A stretch of 64,000 nt of DNA, taken from contig JAAVFI010000028.1 of assembly GCA_014800815.1 (NCBI GenBank), positions 1 through 64,000 of the forward strand, given 5' to 3'. This document shows, piece after piece, positions 8,351 to 17,032 of this stretch. The DNA comes from Bacteroidales bacterium. GTDB lineage: Bacteria; Bacteroidota; Bacteroidia; Bacteroidales; Muribaculaceae. The position numbers and the translations under genes are program-made. Under the pieces are notes generated by a model. The model searched no databases, had not been told where the DNA came from, and worked only from the letters and a program-made list of their open reading frames with translations. The stretch's first letter is position 1, and each line of letters starts with the position of its first letter.

Positions 8351-10135
8351 CTATTTATCGTTACGTTTTTTGTTGTAAAAATCGCGCATTATATACCACG
8401 CTTTCTTTCGCTGTCCGCGGTCTGAAATAAGACCTTTGCGGTTCCAACCCTCCTGATTTGTAGGGTGGAAACGGAAGGGCGAACGGAAATCGAACAATAT
8501 CCAGGGCGATACTCCGGCAAGATTGGGGATATTCTCCATCATGCGGAGATTGTCTTCATAGAGACGTGCCTGATAGTCTTCGCTCCACGAACTTGCCACA
8601 TCGCGGCTGCCGGCCTGTCCGTAGAGAGCCTCGCCGCCAAACTCTGAAATAATGAGCGGCTTGCCGGGGGTAACGTCCCACACCGCCTCTGCCGGAGGCA
8701 CGGGCCAGGGATGATACCAACCCATATACTTGTTGACGCCTACTACATCGAGGTTTTCGGTAAAGGGGTCGTCCATAGTGAAAATGCCTCTGTCTTTGTC
8801 AAACTCAACAAGGTCAAAAGCTGCCACGTAGAGTCGTGTGGTATCTATATCCTTACCAGTCTCGAGGAGCGACATGAGGAAGTCGTTGCGCTCGGGCGAG
8901 GGCTTGGTCTCGTTGGCAACACCCCAGAAGCCTACCGCGCAGCGATTTTTATCGCGGTTTATCATTTCGGTAAGCATCGACTGAGCTTTGGCTCTTGTGC
9001 CGTAGTCGGCAAAATCAATGCCTTGCCAAATAGGGATTTCCTGCCAGAGCATGATGCCCATCTTCTCGGCCATGCGCACGGTATATTCGTTCTGCGGATA
9101 GTGTGCGAGGCGAATCATATTTACACCGAGTTCTTTGGCCTCGTTGAGCAGCATGGTGGCGTCGGCCTGCGAGAAAGCGCGTCCCATTCTCTGAGGAATT
9201 TCCTCGTGAAACGATATGCAGCGCATAAACTGAGGCTGACCGTTGACGAGAATCTTTGTGCCGTCGACGGCTATATTGCGGAAGCCGATTTCTTCTGTCA
9301 CGCGGTCGGCGCCTGCCGTGAGGACTACGTCGTAAAGTACGGGCGCGTCGGGAGCCCAACGTTTAAGATTCTTGACTTTGAGAGAGCCTTTAACACAGCC
9401 TTCAGAGTCGGTAACGCCTTCAAAACGCTTTTTCAAGCCTGGGATATCCACAGTCACGGCAACTCCGGGCAGAGGCTGCGACATGCGCAGGTCGATGTCG
9501 ATAAGCTCGGGATGATCTTTGCGCAGACGGATGAAATAGTCTTCGATGTGATTCTCGGGAACTGTGACGAGCATTACATCGCGCGTTATACCTCCATAGT
9601 TCCACCAGTCAAAGGCAAGAGAGGGAATGGCATCGCGGGTGCGGCGGTTGTTAACCTCGACTACGAGGAAATTGTCGCCTTTCTTGAGTTCGCCCGTAAC
9701 GTCGATAGCAAAAGGAGTGAAACCGCCCTCGTGCTCACCGATTTTCTTTCCGTTGAGATATACATTGCAGCGGTAGCTTACGGCACCGAAATAGAGGTAT
9801 TCGCTGTTGCCGGGCTCGGGGTCGGCCTCGAAGTGACGGCCATACCACACTGTACCTTCATAGTATTTGAGCTCAGGCGACTGCGAATTCCAGTCGCCGG
9901 GGACTTCCAGACGCAGGCCTCCGTCGAAGGAGTATTCATAGAAATCGGTCGTACCTTGCGGCGAACGGTTCTCATACACCTTCATTCTGTCGCCCTGGTC
10001 GTAAAGGTCTACAATAGCATCCCAGCGGCCATTGAGCATACGATAGTCGCGACCATAGACATTTGTCAGCATCGATGCATACGCCGATGAAACGACGGCT
10101 ACTGCGGCCAGCAGAAAAAGTGAAATCCTTTTCAT
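8351..10135 (-). CDS. GH2 beta-glucuronidase/beta-galactosidase-like glycoside hydrolase
   Basis: A 594-residue exported GH2 that is shorter than the 824-residue GH2 in the same operon and lacks its C-terminal domains. A signal peptide ends near SSAYAS. The jelly roll (~25-195) carries YYEGTVWYGRHF, and the barrel (from ~285) has the acid/base Glu in WGVANETK (~409) and the nucleophile in IISEFGGEAL (~498). The layout is typical of beta-glucuronidase-type GH2 enzymes, with RLAHYPQ and WQEIP motifs. An arrangement such as the NxK motif used by true glucuronidases to bind the carboxylate was not clearly identified, so the sugar is uncertain. It lies 23 bases after the esterase gene. Confidence 0.88.
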   Translation of the reverse strand: MKRISLFLLAAVAVVSSAYASMLTNVYGRDYRMLNGRWDAIVDLYDQGDRMKVYENRSPQGTTDFYEYSFDGGLRLEVPGDWNSQSPELKYYEGTVWYGRHFEADPEPGNSEYLYFGAVSYRCNVYLNGKKIGEHEGGFTPFAIDVTGELKKGDNFLVVEVNNRRTRDAIPSLAFDWWNYGGITRDVMLVTVPENHIEDYFIRLRKDHPELIDIDLRMSQPLPGVAVTVDIPGLKKRFEGVTDSEGCVKGSLKVKNLKRWAPDAPVLYDVVLTAGADRVTEEIGFRNIAVDGTKILVNGQPQFMRCISFHEEIPQRMGRAFSQADATMLLNEAKELGVNMIRLAHYPQNEYTVRMAEKMGIMLWQEIPIWQGIDFADYGTRAKAQSMLTEMINRDKNRCAVGFWGVANETKPSPERNDFLMSLLETGKDIDTTRLYVAAFDLVEFDKDRGIFTMDDPFTENLDVVGVNKYMGWYHPWPVPPAEAVWDVTPGKPLIISEFGGEALYGQAGSRDVASSWSEDYQARLYEDNLRMMENIPNLAGVSPWILFDFRSPFRFHPTNQEGWNRKGLISDRGQRKKAWYIMRDFYNKKRNDK

Positions 10136-10158
10136 ATAGTGATGTTATTGGTCTTCAA

Positions 10159-11445
10159 TCAGTTGTTATTGCAGTTTTTGAGGAAATCTATCACCCATTT
10201 CCAAGCAGCACTACCCTGCTCCGTATAGGCGTAATGCGCCGTATTTTCGGCTATCATCAATTCTTTGGGTGCGTCGATGACGTTGTAAACCGACATAGTA
10301 GTAGTGGGCGGGCATACCATATCGTTGTATCCGAAAGTGTAGAATCCGGGGACGGCTACCTCACGGGCAAAGCTCGATACATCGTAGTACGACAAGGTGT
10401 TGATAATTTCGGGGGTGTGGAAACGCTTGTCTTTGAGAGTGTGAGGCCAACCTCCGGCGCGTCCTGCCGTATATCCTGCCATATCGCTCATAGCGGGATA
10501 CATGGACACGAGGGCCTTGACGCGTTTGTCGATGCCGGCAACAATTATAGACAGACCGCCGCCCTGACTGCCGCCGAAGGTTGCGAGGCAACCGTTGAAC
10601 TCGGGGAGTTGCTCGATAAAATCAATGGCACGCACACATCCGGTAATGACGCGTTTGTAGTAGAAGCGGTCGCGGTCGTCGAAGTTGAAGGAATGGTATC
10701 CTTTGAGAGCACCGTTGTAGAGGCCGGTGTAAACTTCCGCGGGCAGATTCACAGGCATGCCGTGGATACCTATCTCGAGTATAATCACACCCTTTTCGGC
10801 ATGGCTGATATCGCCGTTGTAGGCACGCACGCCGGCGCCGGGAAGTTTGAGTATCGCGGGATAGGTGCCTGGGGCCGCAGGCACGGTGAGCATGCCGTAC
10901 ATGCGCGATGCCCAACCGCTGTTGGCCCATGATACGTGATATACATTGACTTTAGGGGTGCACTTCTCGGGAATCAGTGTAATCATGGGTTCGAGGTCCC
11001 ACTTGCGTGCATCGGCTATGTTCTTTTCCCAAAATTCGTGGAAATCGGCAGGCTGCGCGGTGACGGGCTGCAATTCGTCGGGCGAAAAACCGACGGTGGC
11101 CATGCCTGTATAGTCGCGGCCGTCTTGCCTGAGGGTTACTGTGCAGCGCATGAAGCCTGACTTCTTCATTGTGGCGGGAGCAATGGTTGCACGGCCGTTC
11201 TTGAGTTTTACAGTGCCGGTGCTGAAGGGCTTCATCATATCCTCGCTTATCTCGTAGCGCACTTCCATGTCGCCTGTGGGCACGTCGCAACGGGTGAAAC
11301 AAACGTCGAAACCGACTTTCTTGCCGGGTTTATAGTTCCATTCGCCGCCTGCAGGAGTTACTGCCAGGTGGTAGAGACGCTCCGCCGGCTGAGCAATCGC
11401 GAGCAGCGAAACAAATAAGAATGTGATAAATGATATAGTTCTCAT
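10159..11445 (-). CDS. CE7-family acetyl esterase (acetyl-xylan esterase-like alpha/beta hydrolase)
   Basis: A 428-residue exported alpha/beta hydrolase. After a signal peptide there is an extra beta-sandwich (~25-125), then the hydrolase fold. The catalytic triad is visible: Ser in FGGSQGG (~293), Asp in GYNDMVCPP (~375) and His in ENTAHYAY (~404). This matches carbohydrate esterase family 7 (acetyl-xylan / cephalosporin-C deacetylases), which remove acetyl groups from small sugars. In this PUL it would deacetylate oligosaccharides before the GH2, GH3 and GH36 enzymes act. It is 14 bases downstream of the GH36-like gene. Confidence 0.85.
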   Translation of the reverse strand: MRTISFITFLFVSLLAIAQPAERLYHLAVTPAGGEWNYKPGKKVGFDVCFTRCDVPTGDMEVRYEISEDMMKPFSTGTVKLKNGRATIAPATMKKSGFMRCTVTLRQDGRDYTGMATVGFSPDELQPVTAQPADFHEFWEKNIADARKWDLEPMITLIPEKCTPKVNVYHVSWANSGWASRMYGMLTVPAAPGTYPAILKLPGAGVRAYNGDISHAEKGVIILEIGIHGMPVNLPAEVYTGLYNGALKGYHSFNFDDRDRFYYKRVITGCVRAIDFIEQLPEFNGCLATFGGSQGGGLSIIVAGIDKRVKALVSMYPAMSDMAGYTAGRAGGWPHTLKDKRFHTPEIINTLSYYDVSSFAREVAVPGFYTFGYNDMVCPPTTTMSVYNVIDAPKELMIAENTAHYAYTEQGSAAWKWVIDFLKNCNNN

Positions 11446-11459
11446 AGTAAATTAGTTTT

Positions 11460-13505
11460 TCATTTGATAGTGTACTTGTACATGACAAAGTCGTTGGGGC
11501 GGTCGATACGGCACTTGATGCGTCCGTCAGGGCCTGCTTTGACGCGACGGTCCTTGCCGTTGCCGAGGACGTGCGTGAGCTGTACGGTTTTACCCTCGGG
11601 CAACCATGTTTCAATGCAGCCCTCCGGCTCATCGTTGAGCTCGCGATAAATCAGGAGATAGCCTTCGTTATCGCCGGTTATCGACTGGAATCCTGTCCAA
11701 GAACTGCCGCTCGGCTCGGAACCCACCGGCAAAATCGTGCCGCTGTGGAAATCGTGCTGAACAGCCCTGTAGGCATCCACGAGCGGCTTTATGGAGAAGG
11801 CTTCGTCGGGCAGATTGGCGGCTTCCATCCATGCCAGAGGCTGTCCGGCCATAGTCGTGGCGAAGATATAGTCGAAATCGTAATTTGCGGGAGCATACTT
11901 ATCGCCGGCATATTGGTCGGTGTTGCGCCACTTGTTGAGGAACTCTATCTGCAGCTTTTCGGCGGGGACGTAGCGGGATAGGAGCCAGAGGTTGCGCAAG
12001 GTCCAGTAAGGGAAATAGTTGCCCCAATCAGTATAACGGTTTTCAAGGAAAATATTGCCATACTCATTGAAATAATGGTAGCCTCCGCGCCTGCTGGCCG
12101 TGGCATCGAGATTGAACATCACGGCATTTTCGGTATCGGCAAGTACGCGGTCGAACAAACGGCGCAGATTTTCCTCGCCTTTCTTGGAGGTAATGGTGAG
12201 GCCGTCGATTTTAAACATTCTTATGCCGTAGTCGCGCCAAAGGCCGACGATTGTCGCGGCATCTTTTTCCCAGTCGGCGAAATCATTCTGTACACTGGGG
12301 TTGAACCACAGTCCTATCTCGATACCTAATTCACGGCCACGCTCGACAATGGGCGCGAGACCGCGCGGATATTTGACAGGGTCGGGCGTCCAGTACGACG
12401 CATTGGCATATATATCTTTGAAAGAGCCTCCGGCGGTCGCGGAGTTAGGACTTTTGCCGGCCTGCCAGCCATCGTCGATCTGGAAAAGAGAAATTCCCAT
12501 TTTTGCGGCACGGTCGAGTTCGGCAAGGCAGAAAGCTTCGTTTACTTTAGCATCCTGCGAGCGGTCGCCCCATGTATTCATCATCACCATTTCGTCGCGG
12601 TCGGGGTCGAGCAGTCGGCATTGCTTCTGGTAGGCACGGAGAGCCTTGAGAGCCTCCAACTCGCCACCACCGTGAGTGCAAAGTACCGAACTGTAAGTCG
12701 ACGTCCACTTGTCGGGGGTGACATCATCTTCCGTAACACCGATGCCGGTAACCATAAAAGAGCCGAAGTCGCTGATGAAGTCGCCCTTATAGGCCAGCTG
12801 AACCCCGGAGCACGGAGCCTCTTTCAGAAAGACAAAGCCTCCGCCCTCTTCACCGTCGGTGACTGTCAGGATATTGCCTCGGTAAGTGGTCTTGCGGTAG
12901 GTGATGAAATCCCGCACATCCACGAGATTGTTGTTCCAGTCGGTAATGTCGCGGAACTCTACAGCACGGCCATGCCAGTGGTTGCCGGGCAAAGAAAGTC
13001 TGTCGAGTACGGCGGTGACGGGTTTCACCTTCATATCTTCCGCGTGCTCGATATTGCTACGGTCGGCAGCGTTGACTTCCCTCTCAGCAACTCCGCTCAT
13101 GGTGCCGCGAAGACGCGTATCGACGGCTATCGCCGGAACACCGTCGTAGAGCCGATAGATGCGCTCCACGTCGAGGTCGCCGAGGCGATAAGAAATTGTT
13201 ACGACGGTACGATCAGGACGGATGCCGTCGGAGGGCAAGTCGACAACGGTCATTTTGCCGTCGGAAGGCTCCGAACGGTTTATGACAAAGTCGGGCTGTC
13301 GTGCGGCAGTGCTTATAGACTTGCCCGACTGTTTATCGGTGATACGGCATGTGATGAGGTGTCCGTTATTCCACAGAAATACACGCTCTATAGCATCGTT
13401 ACCCATACGGAGGGTATCGCCGTCCTGTATCGAATAGCACTGCCCTGCCACGGCCGGGAGAGCCGAGGCAAGGCAGAAGGGAAGTATCAATTTCCTAATG
13501 TCCAT
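11460..13505 (-). CDS. GH36-like alpha-galactosidase/exo-glycosidase
   Basis: A 681-residue exported protein with an N-terminal beta-supersandwich (~25-290) and a TIM barrel (~300-580). The barrel contains the clan GH-D signatures FQIDDGWQ (~342), the nucleophile Asp in FKIDG (~434) and a likely acid/base Asp in YTDWGNYFP (~493). A short beta domain closes the C-terminus. The family mostly removes alpha-galactose (sometimes alpha-N-acetylgalactosamine) with retention. It is longer than GH27 enzymes and fits GH36 architecture, though divergence from characterised members is likely. It is co-transcribed with the FAD oxidoreductase 24 bases upstream. Confidence 0.82.
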   Translation of the reverse strand: MDIRKLILPFCLASALPAVAGQCYSIQDGDTLRMGNDAIERVFLWNNGHLITCRITDKQSGKSISTAARQPDFVINRSEPSDGKMTVVDLPSDGIRPDRTVVTISYRLGDLDVERIYRLYDGVPAIAVDTRLRGTMSGVAEREVNAADRSNIEHAEDMKVKPVTAVLDRLSLPGNHWHGRAVEFRDITDWNNNLVDVRDFITYRKTTYRGNILTVTDGEEGGGFVFLKEAPCSGVQLAYKGDFISDFGSFMVTGIGVTEDDVTPDKWTSTYSSVLCTHGGGELEALKALRAYQKQCRLLDPDRDEMVMMNTWGDRSQDAKVNEAFCLAELDRAAKMGISLFQIDDGWQAGKSPNSATAGGSFKDIYANASYWTPDPVKYPRGLAPIVERGRELGIEIGLWFNPSVQNDFADWEKDAATIVGLWRDYGIRMFKIDGLTITSKKGEENLRRLFDRVLADTENAVMFNLDATASRRGGYHYFNEYGNIFLENRYTDWGNYFPYWTLRNLWLLSRYVPAEKLQIEFLNKWRNTDQYAGDKYAPANYDFDYIFATTMAGQPLAWMEAANLPDEAFSIKPLVDAYRAVQHDFHSGTILPVGSEPSGSSWTGFQSITGDNEGYLLIYRELNDEPEGCIETWLPEGKTVQLTHVLGNGKDRRVKAGPDGRIKCRIDRPNDFVMYKYTIK

Positions 13506-13529
13506 AAAAGAGGAATTACGGGTCAGTAA

Positions 13530-15413
13530 TTATTTCAGCAATCTGGGTGTTGAAAGGAGTTCGTTAGGGAGATTGAAATTCTGATTATCGGGTAGTTCGC
13601 TTTCGGGCTTTCCTGCTCCTGTCTGCATCATTGCCACCAGTTCGGGCAAGTGGTTGCGGTACACTTCGCGCGGCGTGGCTCCGTGCTTCTTGCAGAGGGA
13701 GGCCGCCATGCCCACTACCTCGCCCATCATACCTGTGGTACGCATAACACGCACAGTGCCAAGGGCTACGTGAGTAACGCTTATATTGCGCCCGGCCATG
13801 AAGAGGTTGTCGATGTTGCGGGAATAGAGGCAGCGGTAAGGCACTGCATAGGGATGAATGAATACGTGGTTGGTAGCCGCCTTGAATTCATTACCAGGGA
13901 ATTTCTTGCTGTTCTCGGGGTCGGGGAAATGAAGGTCGAGGCTCCATGTGGTGGTAAACGACGCGTCTTCGTGGTAGACGTTCTTGTCGATATCGTCCTG
14001 CTTGAGGATATAGTCGCCAAGCAGACGACGCGACTCGCGCTTACCCGAGATATAACCTACCCACTCGAGCGAGCGGTTGCGGAATTTATGATTAGCATCG
14101 AGGTGATTCTTGAGGAAACTCCAGTTGGAGAAAATCACGAGAAGACCATAGTCGCGTATAGTCTCGGCTTCCGCAATCTGGTCGCGGTTCATACCTGTTT
14201 CCCACTTCCATTCGCCCATAGTTACAGGCTCGCAGTTGTCGCTGTTGAAGTCGACACCATAGCTGAATTCGGGGAAACGGGCAGGCTTTTTGCCGACCTT
14301 GGTGTACCACTGCAGGGAGGAACCCATGGTCATGTCGTCGGCCACTTCGGGGGCAAGCTCTTCGTTGAAACTGCTTCGGGCCTCGCGTCCGCTCACATAG
14401 TCGGCACCTGCAAGAGCGCCGATAGTGCCGTCGCCGGTGCAGTCGCTGAAAAGCGGTGCACGGAGTACTATTTCATTGTTATTCTCAATGCTGCGAATAG
14501 TCACGGCAGTGATATGCAGGCCGTCGGTGGCAACATCGGTTGCACGGTAGCAGGGAAAGAGCTCGACTCCGGGCTCGGCCAGGATGAAGGAGTCTTTTTT
14601 CGCATCCTCGTAGTAGTCGCCGGGCTTTGCATTGCCTGCACGGGAGTGTCCGAACTCGCGAATCATGCGTCCGAGACCCTTGTTGGGTCCGATTTCGGCA
14701 TATCCGCCAAGGTGCACTCGCACCTCCGAACTATTGTTGCCGCCGAGCACGGGGCGGTCGTTGACCAATGCGACATTGAGGCCTCCGCGGGCGGCACTTA
14801 CTGCCGCGCACATGCCGGCGATACCACCGCCTACGACCACCATGTCGTAATCCTTGACAACGACTTGAGCCGTATCAAGGCCAAGTGCCGACCGACGCAA
14901 AGCTACAAGTTCGTCGCCGCCGTCGGGCAGGACAATATTCTTGTCGGTAGATAGAACGATAGCGTCGCAGCGACCGTTGAAGCCAGACAAATCGTGGAGA
15001 GCAAGAGTATTGCGTCCGGCCTTGAGCGACACCTCACCGGCGCGTTGCCACTGCCAGGAGTCGCCCTTGGTGCCGAGAGGCTCTTTCAGAGTCTTGCCTC
15101 CGACTTTTACACAGAATTTACCGGGACCTTCGGCAGCGCTCCATGGCGATGTCCAATTGAAGGTGCGGACATATACAGTGTAATTGCCCTTTTCGGGAAT
15201 CTCTATCTCTGTGACGGCGTCGCTCACCGGGCAGCCCATGCCATGAGCCATAAGGTAGGGCGAGCCCATGATATCCATAAACTGCTGATCGAGCACCCAG
15301 CCGCCCTTGTCAGCAAAGGACTCGGCCTCGACCCAGACGTCGGCTGCCGACGCCCACGGCATTGCCGCAAGCGTCAGAGCCATCGCTGTGAAGTATTTTG
15401 TGAATACGCTCAT
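13530..15413 (-). CDS. Exported FAD-dependent oxidoreductase with N-terminal carbohydrate-binding-like domain
   Basis: A 627-residue PF12831-type flavoprotein. It has a Sec-type signal peptide without twin arginines (ending WASAAD). Residues ~25-160 form a galactose-binding-like beta sandwich (opening VWVEAESFADKGG), followed by the FAD Rossmann motif VVVGGGIAGMCAA (~192-204) and RPVLGGNNSSEVR. A C-terminal flavoprotein signature (FMAGRNISVTHVA) is also present. Its ATG overlaps the stop of the upstream DUF4832 gene by four bases, so the two are coupled. Such flavoproteins are sometimes mislabelled xanthan lyase; the reaction is not established. A role in oxidising a sugar or aglycone to labilise a glycosidic bond is possible but speculative. 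Confidence 0.85.
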   Translation of the reverse strand: MSVFTKYFTAMALTLAAMPWASAADVWVEAESFADKGGWVLDQQFMDIMGSPYLMAHGMGCPVSDAVTEIEIPEKGNYTVYVRTFNWTSPWSAAEGPGKFCVKVGGKTLKEPLGTKGDSWQWQRAGEVSLKAGRNTLALHDLSGFNGRCDAIVLSTDKNIVLPDGGDELVALRRSALGLDTAQVVVKDYDMVVVGGGIAGMCAAVSAARGGLNVALVNDRPVLGGNNSSEVRVHLGGYAEIGPNKGLGRMIREFGHSRAGNAKPGDYYEDAKKDSFILAEPGVELFPCYRATDVATDGLHITAVTIRSIENNNEIVLRAPLFSDCTGDGTIGALAGADYVSGREARSSFNEELAPEVADDMTMGSSLQWYTKVGKKPARFPEFSYGVDFNSDNCEPVTMGEWKWETGMNRDQIAEAETIRDYGLLVIFSNWSFLKNHLDANHKFRNRSLEWVGYISGKRESRRLLGDYILKQDDIDKNVYHEDASFTTTWSLDLHFPDPENSKKFPGNEFKAATNHVFIHPYAVPYRCLYSRNIDNLFMAGRNISVTHVALGTVRVMRTTGMMGEVVGMAASLCKKHGATPREVYRNHLPELVAMMQTGAGKPESELPDNQNFNLPNELLSTPRLLK

Positions 15414-17020
15414 TTTACGTTGACGGGAGTGAGTTCAAGCCAGCCTTCGGGAGTGATGTCACCCTTGGCTGAAATCTGCAGACCGATTTTGTTGTTGAGA
15501 GTAGTATCTACGAGGCCGACAGCCCAGATGTATTCGCCTGCCTTTACGCCACCCATGTTGAAGTGCATCTCGTAGGTAGACGGACGGCCCTTGATCCATG
15601 TATCGAGGCAAGGTTCTTCGTCGACATAGATTTTGACAGGCTGCTTGCTTGACTTATCAAGGAGTGCAAACGCCACCTTGTACTTCTGATTCCACTGGGG
15701 AATGTTGGTAGGACAATAGCCCCAGCCGAGATTGCTCCAGCGATGAGTAATGGTGACATTATCGGAGCCTCCAAGGAATACGGGGACTGAGATTTTATCG
15801 GGGTAGAGACGGTAGCCGCCTTCCGAGATGAATTCTTCCACGAGCTCGTAGGCCTCATTGAACCACGACCAGGTTTCGCCCAGCGCTGTTTCACCTCCGT
15901 AGCGGAAGTCCATCATATTGACGTTGGCACCTTTGCCTTCGTAGTACTCGCCGCGGCGTACGTCGGCATAGTCCTCGTATCCGTCGCCCTTAATCGAGCC
16001 TCCGTGCGAGGTGCGTACCCAGCCGCCTTCCATGAGGATAGGACGCTGATAGCGGTGTGCGGCAGCAAAATTGCGCTCCCAGTCTTTATAGTAATTCTTC
16101 ATACCGAAGGCATCGTTGCGGAGGCTGAAACCTTTCTCGACAGCTCTTTCGACAAGACGCTCGGTGAGTTCGCTTACATTTTCGGTGTATGAAGCTGTTG
16201 CGAGCAATGCTCGGTGATAGTTTATGAAGCAGGGCACCTTCTTGAAGGCATCCATATACAGGTCCATAATCCATTCGGCGGTAGCCTCGCGGGGGTCATT
16301 ATTCCCGGTAGAATATATTACGGTGTGGCTTTCGCCCCATTTGCCAAGGCCTGTACCACTTATAAACATTGTTTCCTCAGGGTTATCCCAGCGGGCAGCG
16401 AAGTCGTGGAGGAACTTCGAGAACTTCTCCTGAAATACAGGATCGTCGGGATAGGGCGACCATACCTGTACTGAGCCTGTAGTGGTTACGTAGCCTTTCG
16501 CACCGGCGGCCTTCACATAGTCGGGCGAGAAGTTGTCGTGCTTATCCTGGCTGTCGCATATGAAACTGAAAGCGAGCATCATGTTGCGTTCCTTGGCACC
16601 CTTTACGAGCATCTTGAAACGACGAGCTTCCTTGGTATTGCAGTTCTCATCCCATGCATAGACTCCTTCTTCGGGATTGAAATATGTCCATGCAGCGCGG
16701 ATAAAGAGCACGTTGGAGTAGTCGGATACCTTGATTATACCATTGGAAGACTGCATATTATCGTAGTCCTCCCAGAAAGAATCGCGAAGACCGTCGCCAA
16801 GACCGGTATAAGTCACCCAACCGGTGAGCGGGTTGCGCAGCATTTTATATCTTTCGGGCTTGATATTGACTATCTCATTGCCTGTGATATCCCAGTTATG
16901 GCCTTTGATGTCGGCGGCATCGTCTTTGTCGCTGCAAGCCGACACGAGAGTGGCCAATACAGTGCCCGCCAGCATTAAGCGGGCACTGCGTTTGATTGAT
17001 TTTATATTGATGTCAAACAT
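15410..17020 (-). CDS. DUF4874/DUF4832 lipoprotein, putative TIM-barrel glycoside hydrolase
   Basis: A 536-residue predicted lipoprotein (lipobox LVSAC, Cys ~29). The first half (~50-215) is DUF4874-like (RNPLTGWVTY); the rest is DUF4832. Two conserved acidic motifs stand out: GKWGESH (Glu ~230) and LMEGGW (Glu ~331). Their spacing and surroundings resemble the acid/base and nucleophile of clan A retaining glycosidases, but no activity is established. A beta-sandwich C-terminal domain (~400-535) follows. It is a paralogue of the product of 23812-25332, sharing the same motifs but with a lipid anchor instead of a cleaved signal. It sits 12 bases after the SusE/F-like gene, suggesting a surface-exposed binding or cleaving role. 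Confidence 0.82.
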   Translation of the reverse strand: MFDINIKSIKRSARLMLAGTVLATLVSACSDKDDAADIKGHNWDITGNEIVNIKPERYKMLRNPLTGWVTYTGLGDGLRDSFWEDYDNMQSSNGIIKVSDYSNVLFIRAAWTYFNPEEGVYAWDENCNTKEARRFKMLVKGAKERNMMLAFSFICDSQDKHDNFSPDYVKAAGAKGYVTTTGSVQVWSPYPDDPVFQEKFSKFLHDFAARWDNPEETMFISGTGLGKWGESHTVIYSTGNNDPREATAEWIMDLYMDAFKKVPCFINYHRALLATASYTENVSELTERLVERAVEKGFSLRNDAFGMKNYYKDWERNFAAAHRYQRPILMEGGWVRTSHGGSIKGDGYEDYADVRRGEYYEGKGANVNMMDFRYGGETALGETWSWFNEAYELVEEFISEGGYRLYPDKISVPVFLGGSDNVTITHRWSNLGWGYCPTNIPQWNQKYKVAFALLDKSSKQPVKIYVDEEPCLDTWIKGRPSTYEMHFNMGGVKAGEYIWAVGLVDTTLNNKIGLQISAKGDITPEGWLELTPVNVK

Positions 17021-17032
17021 TGATTGGCGGTA

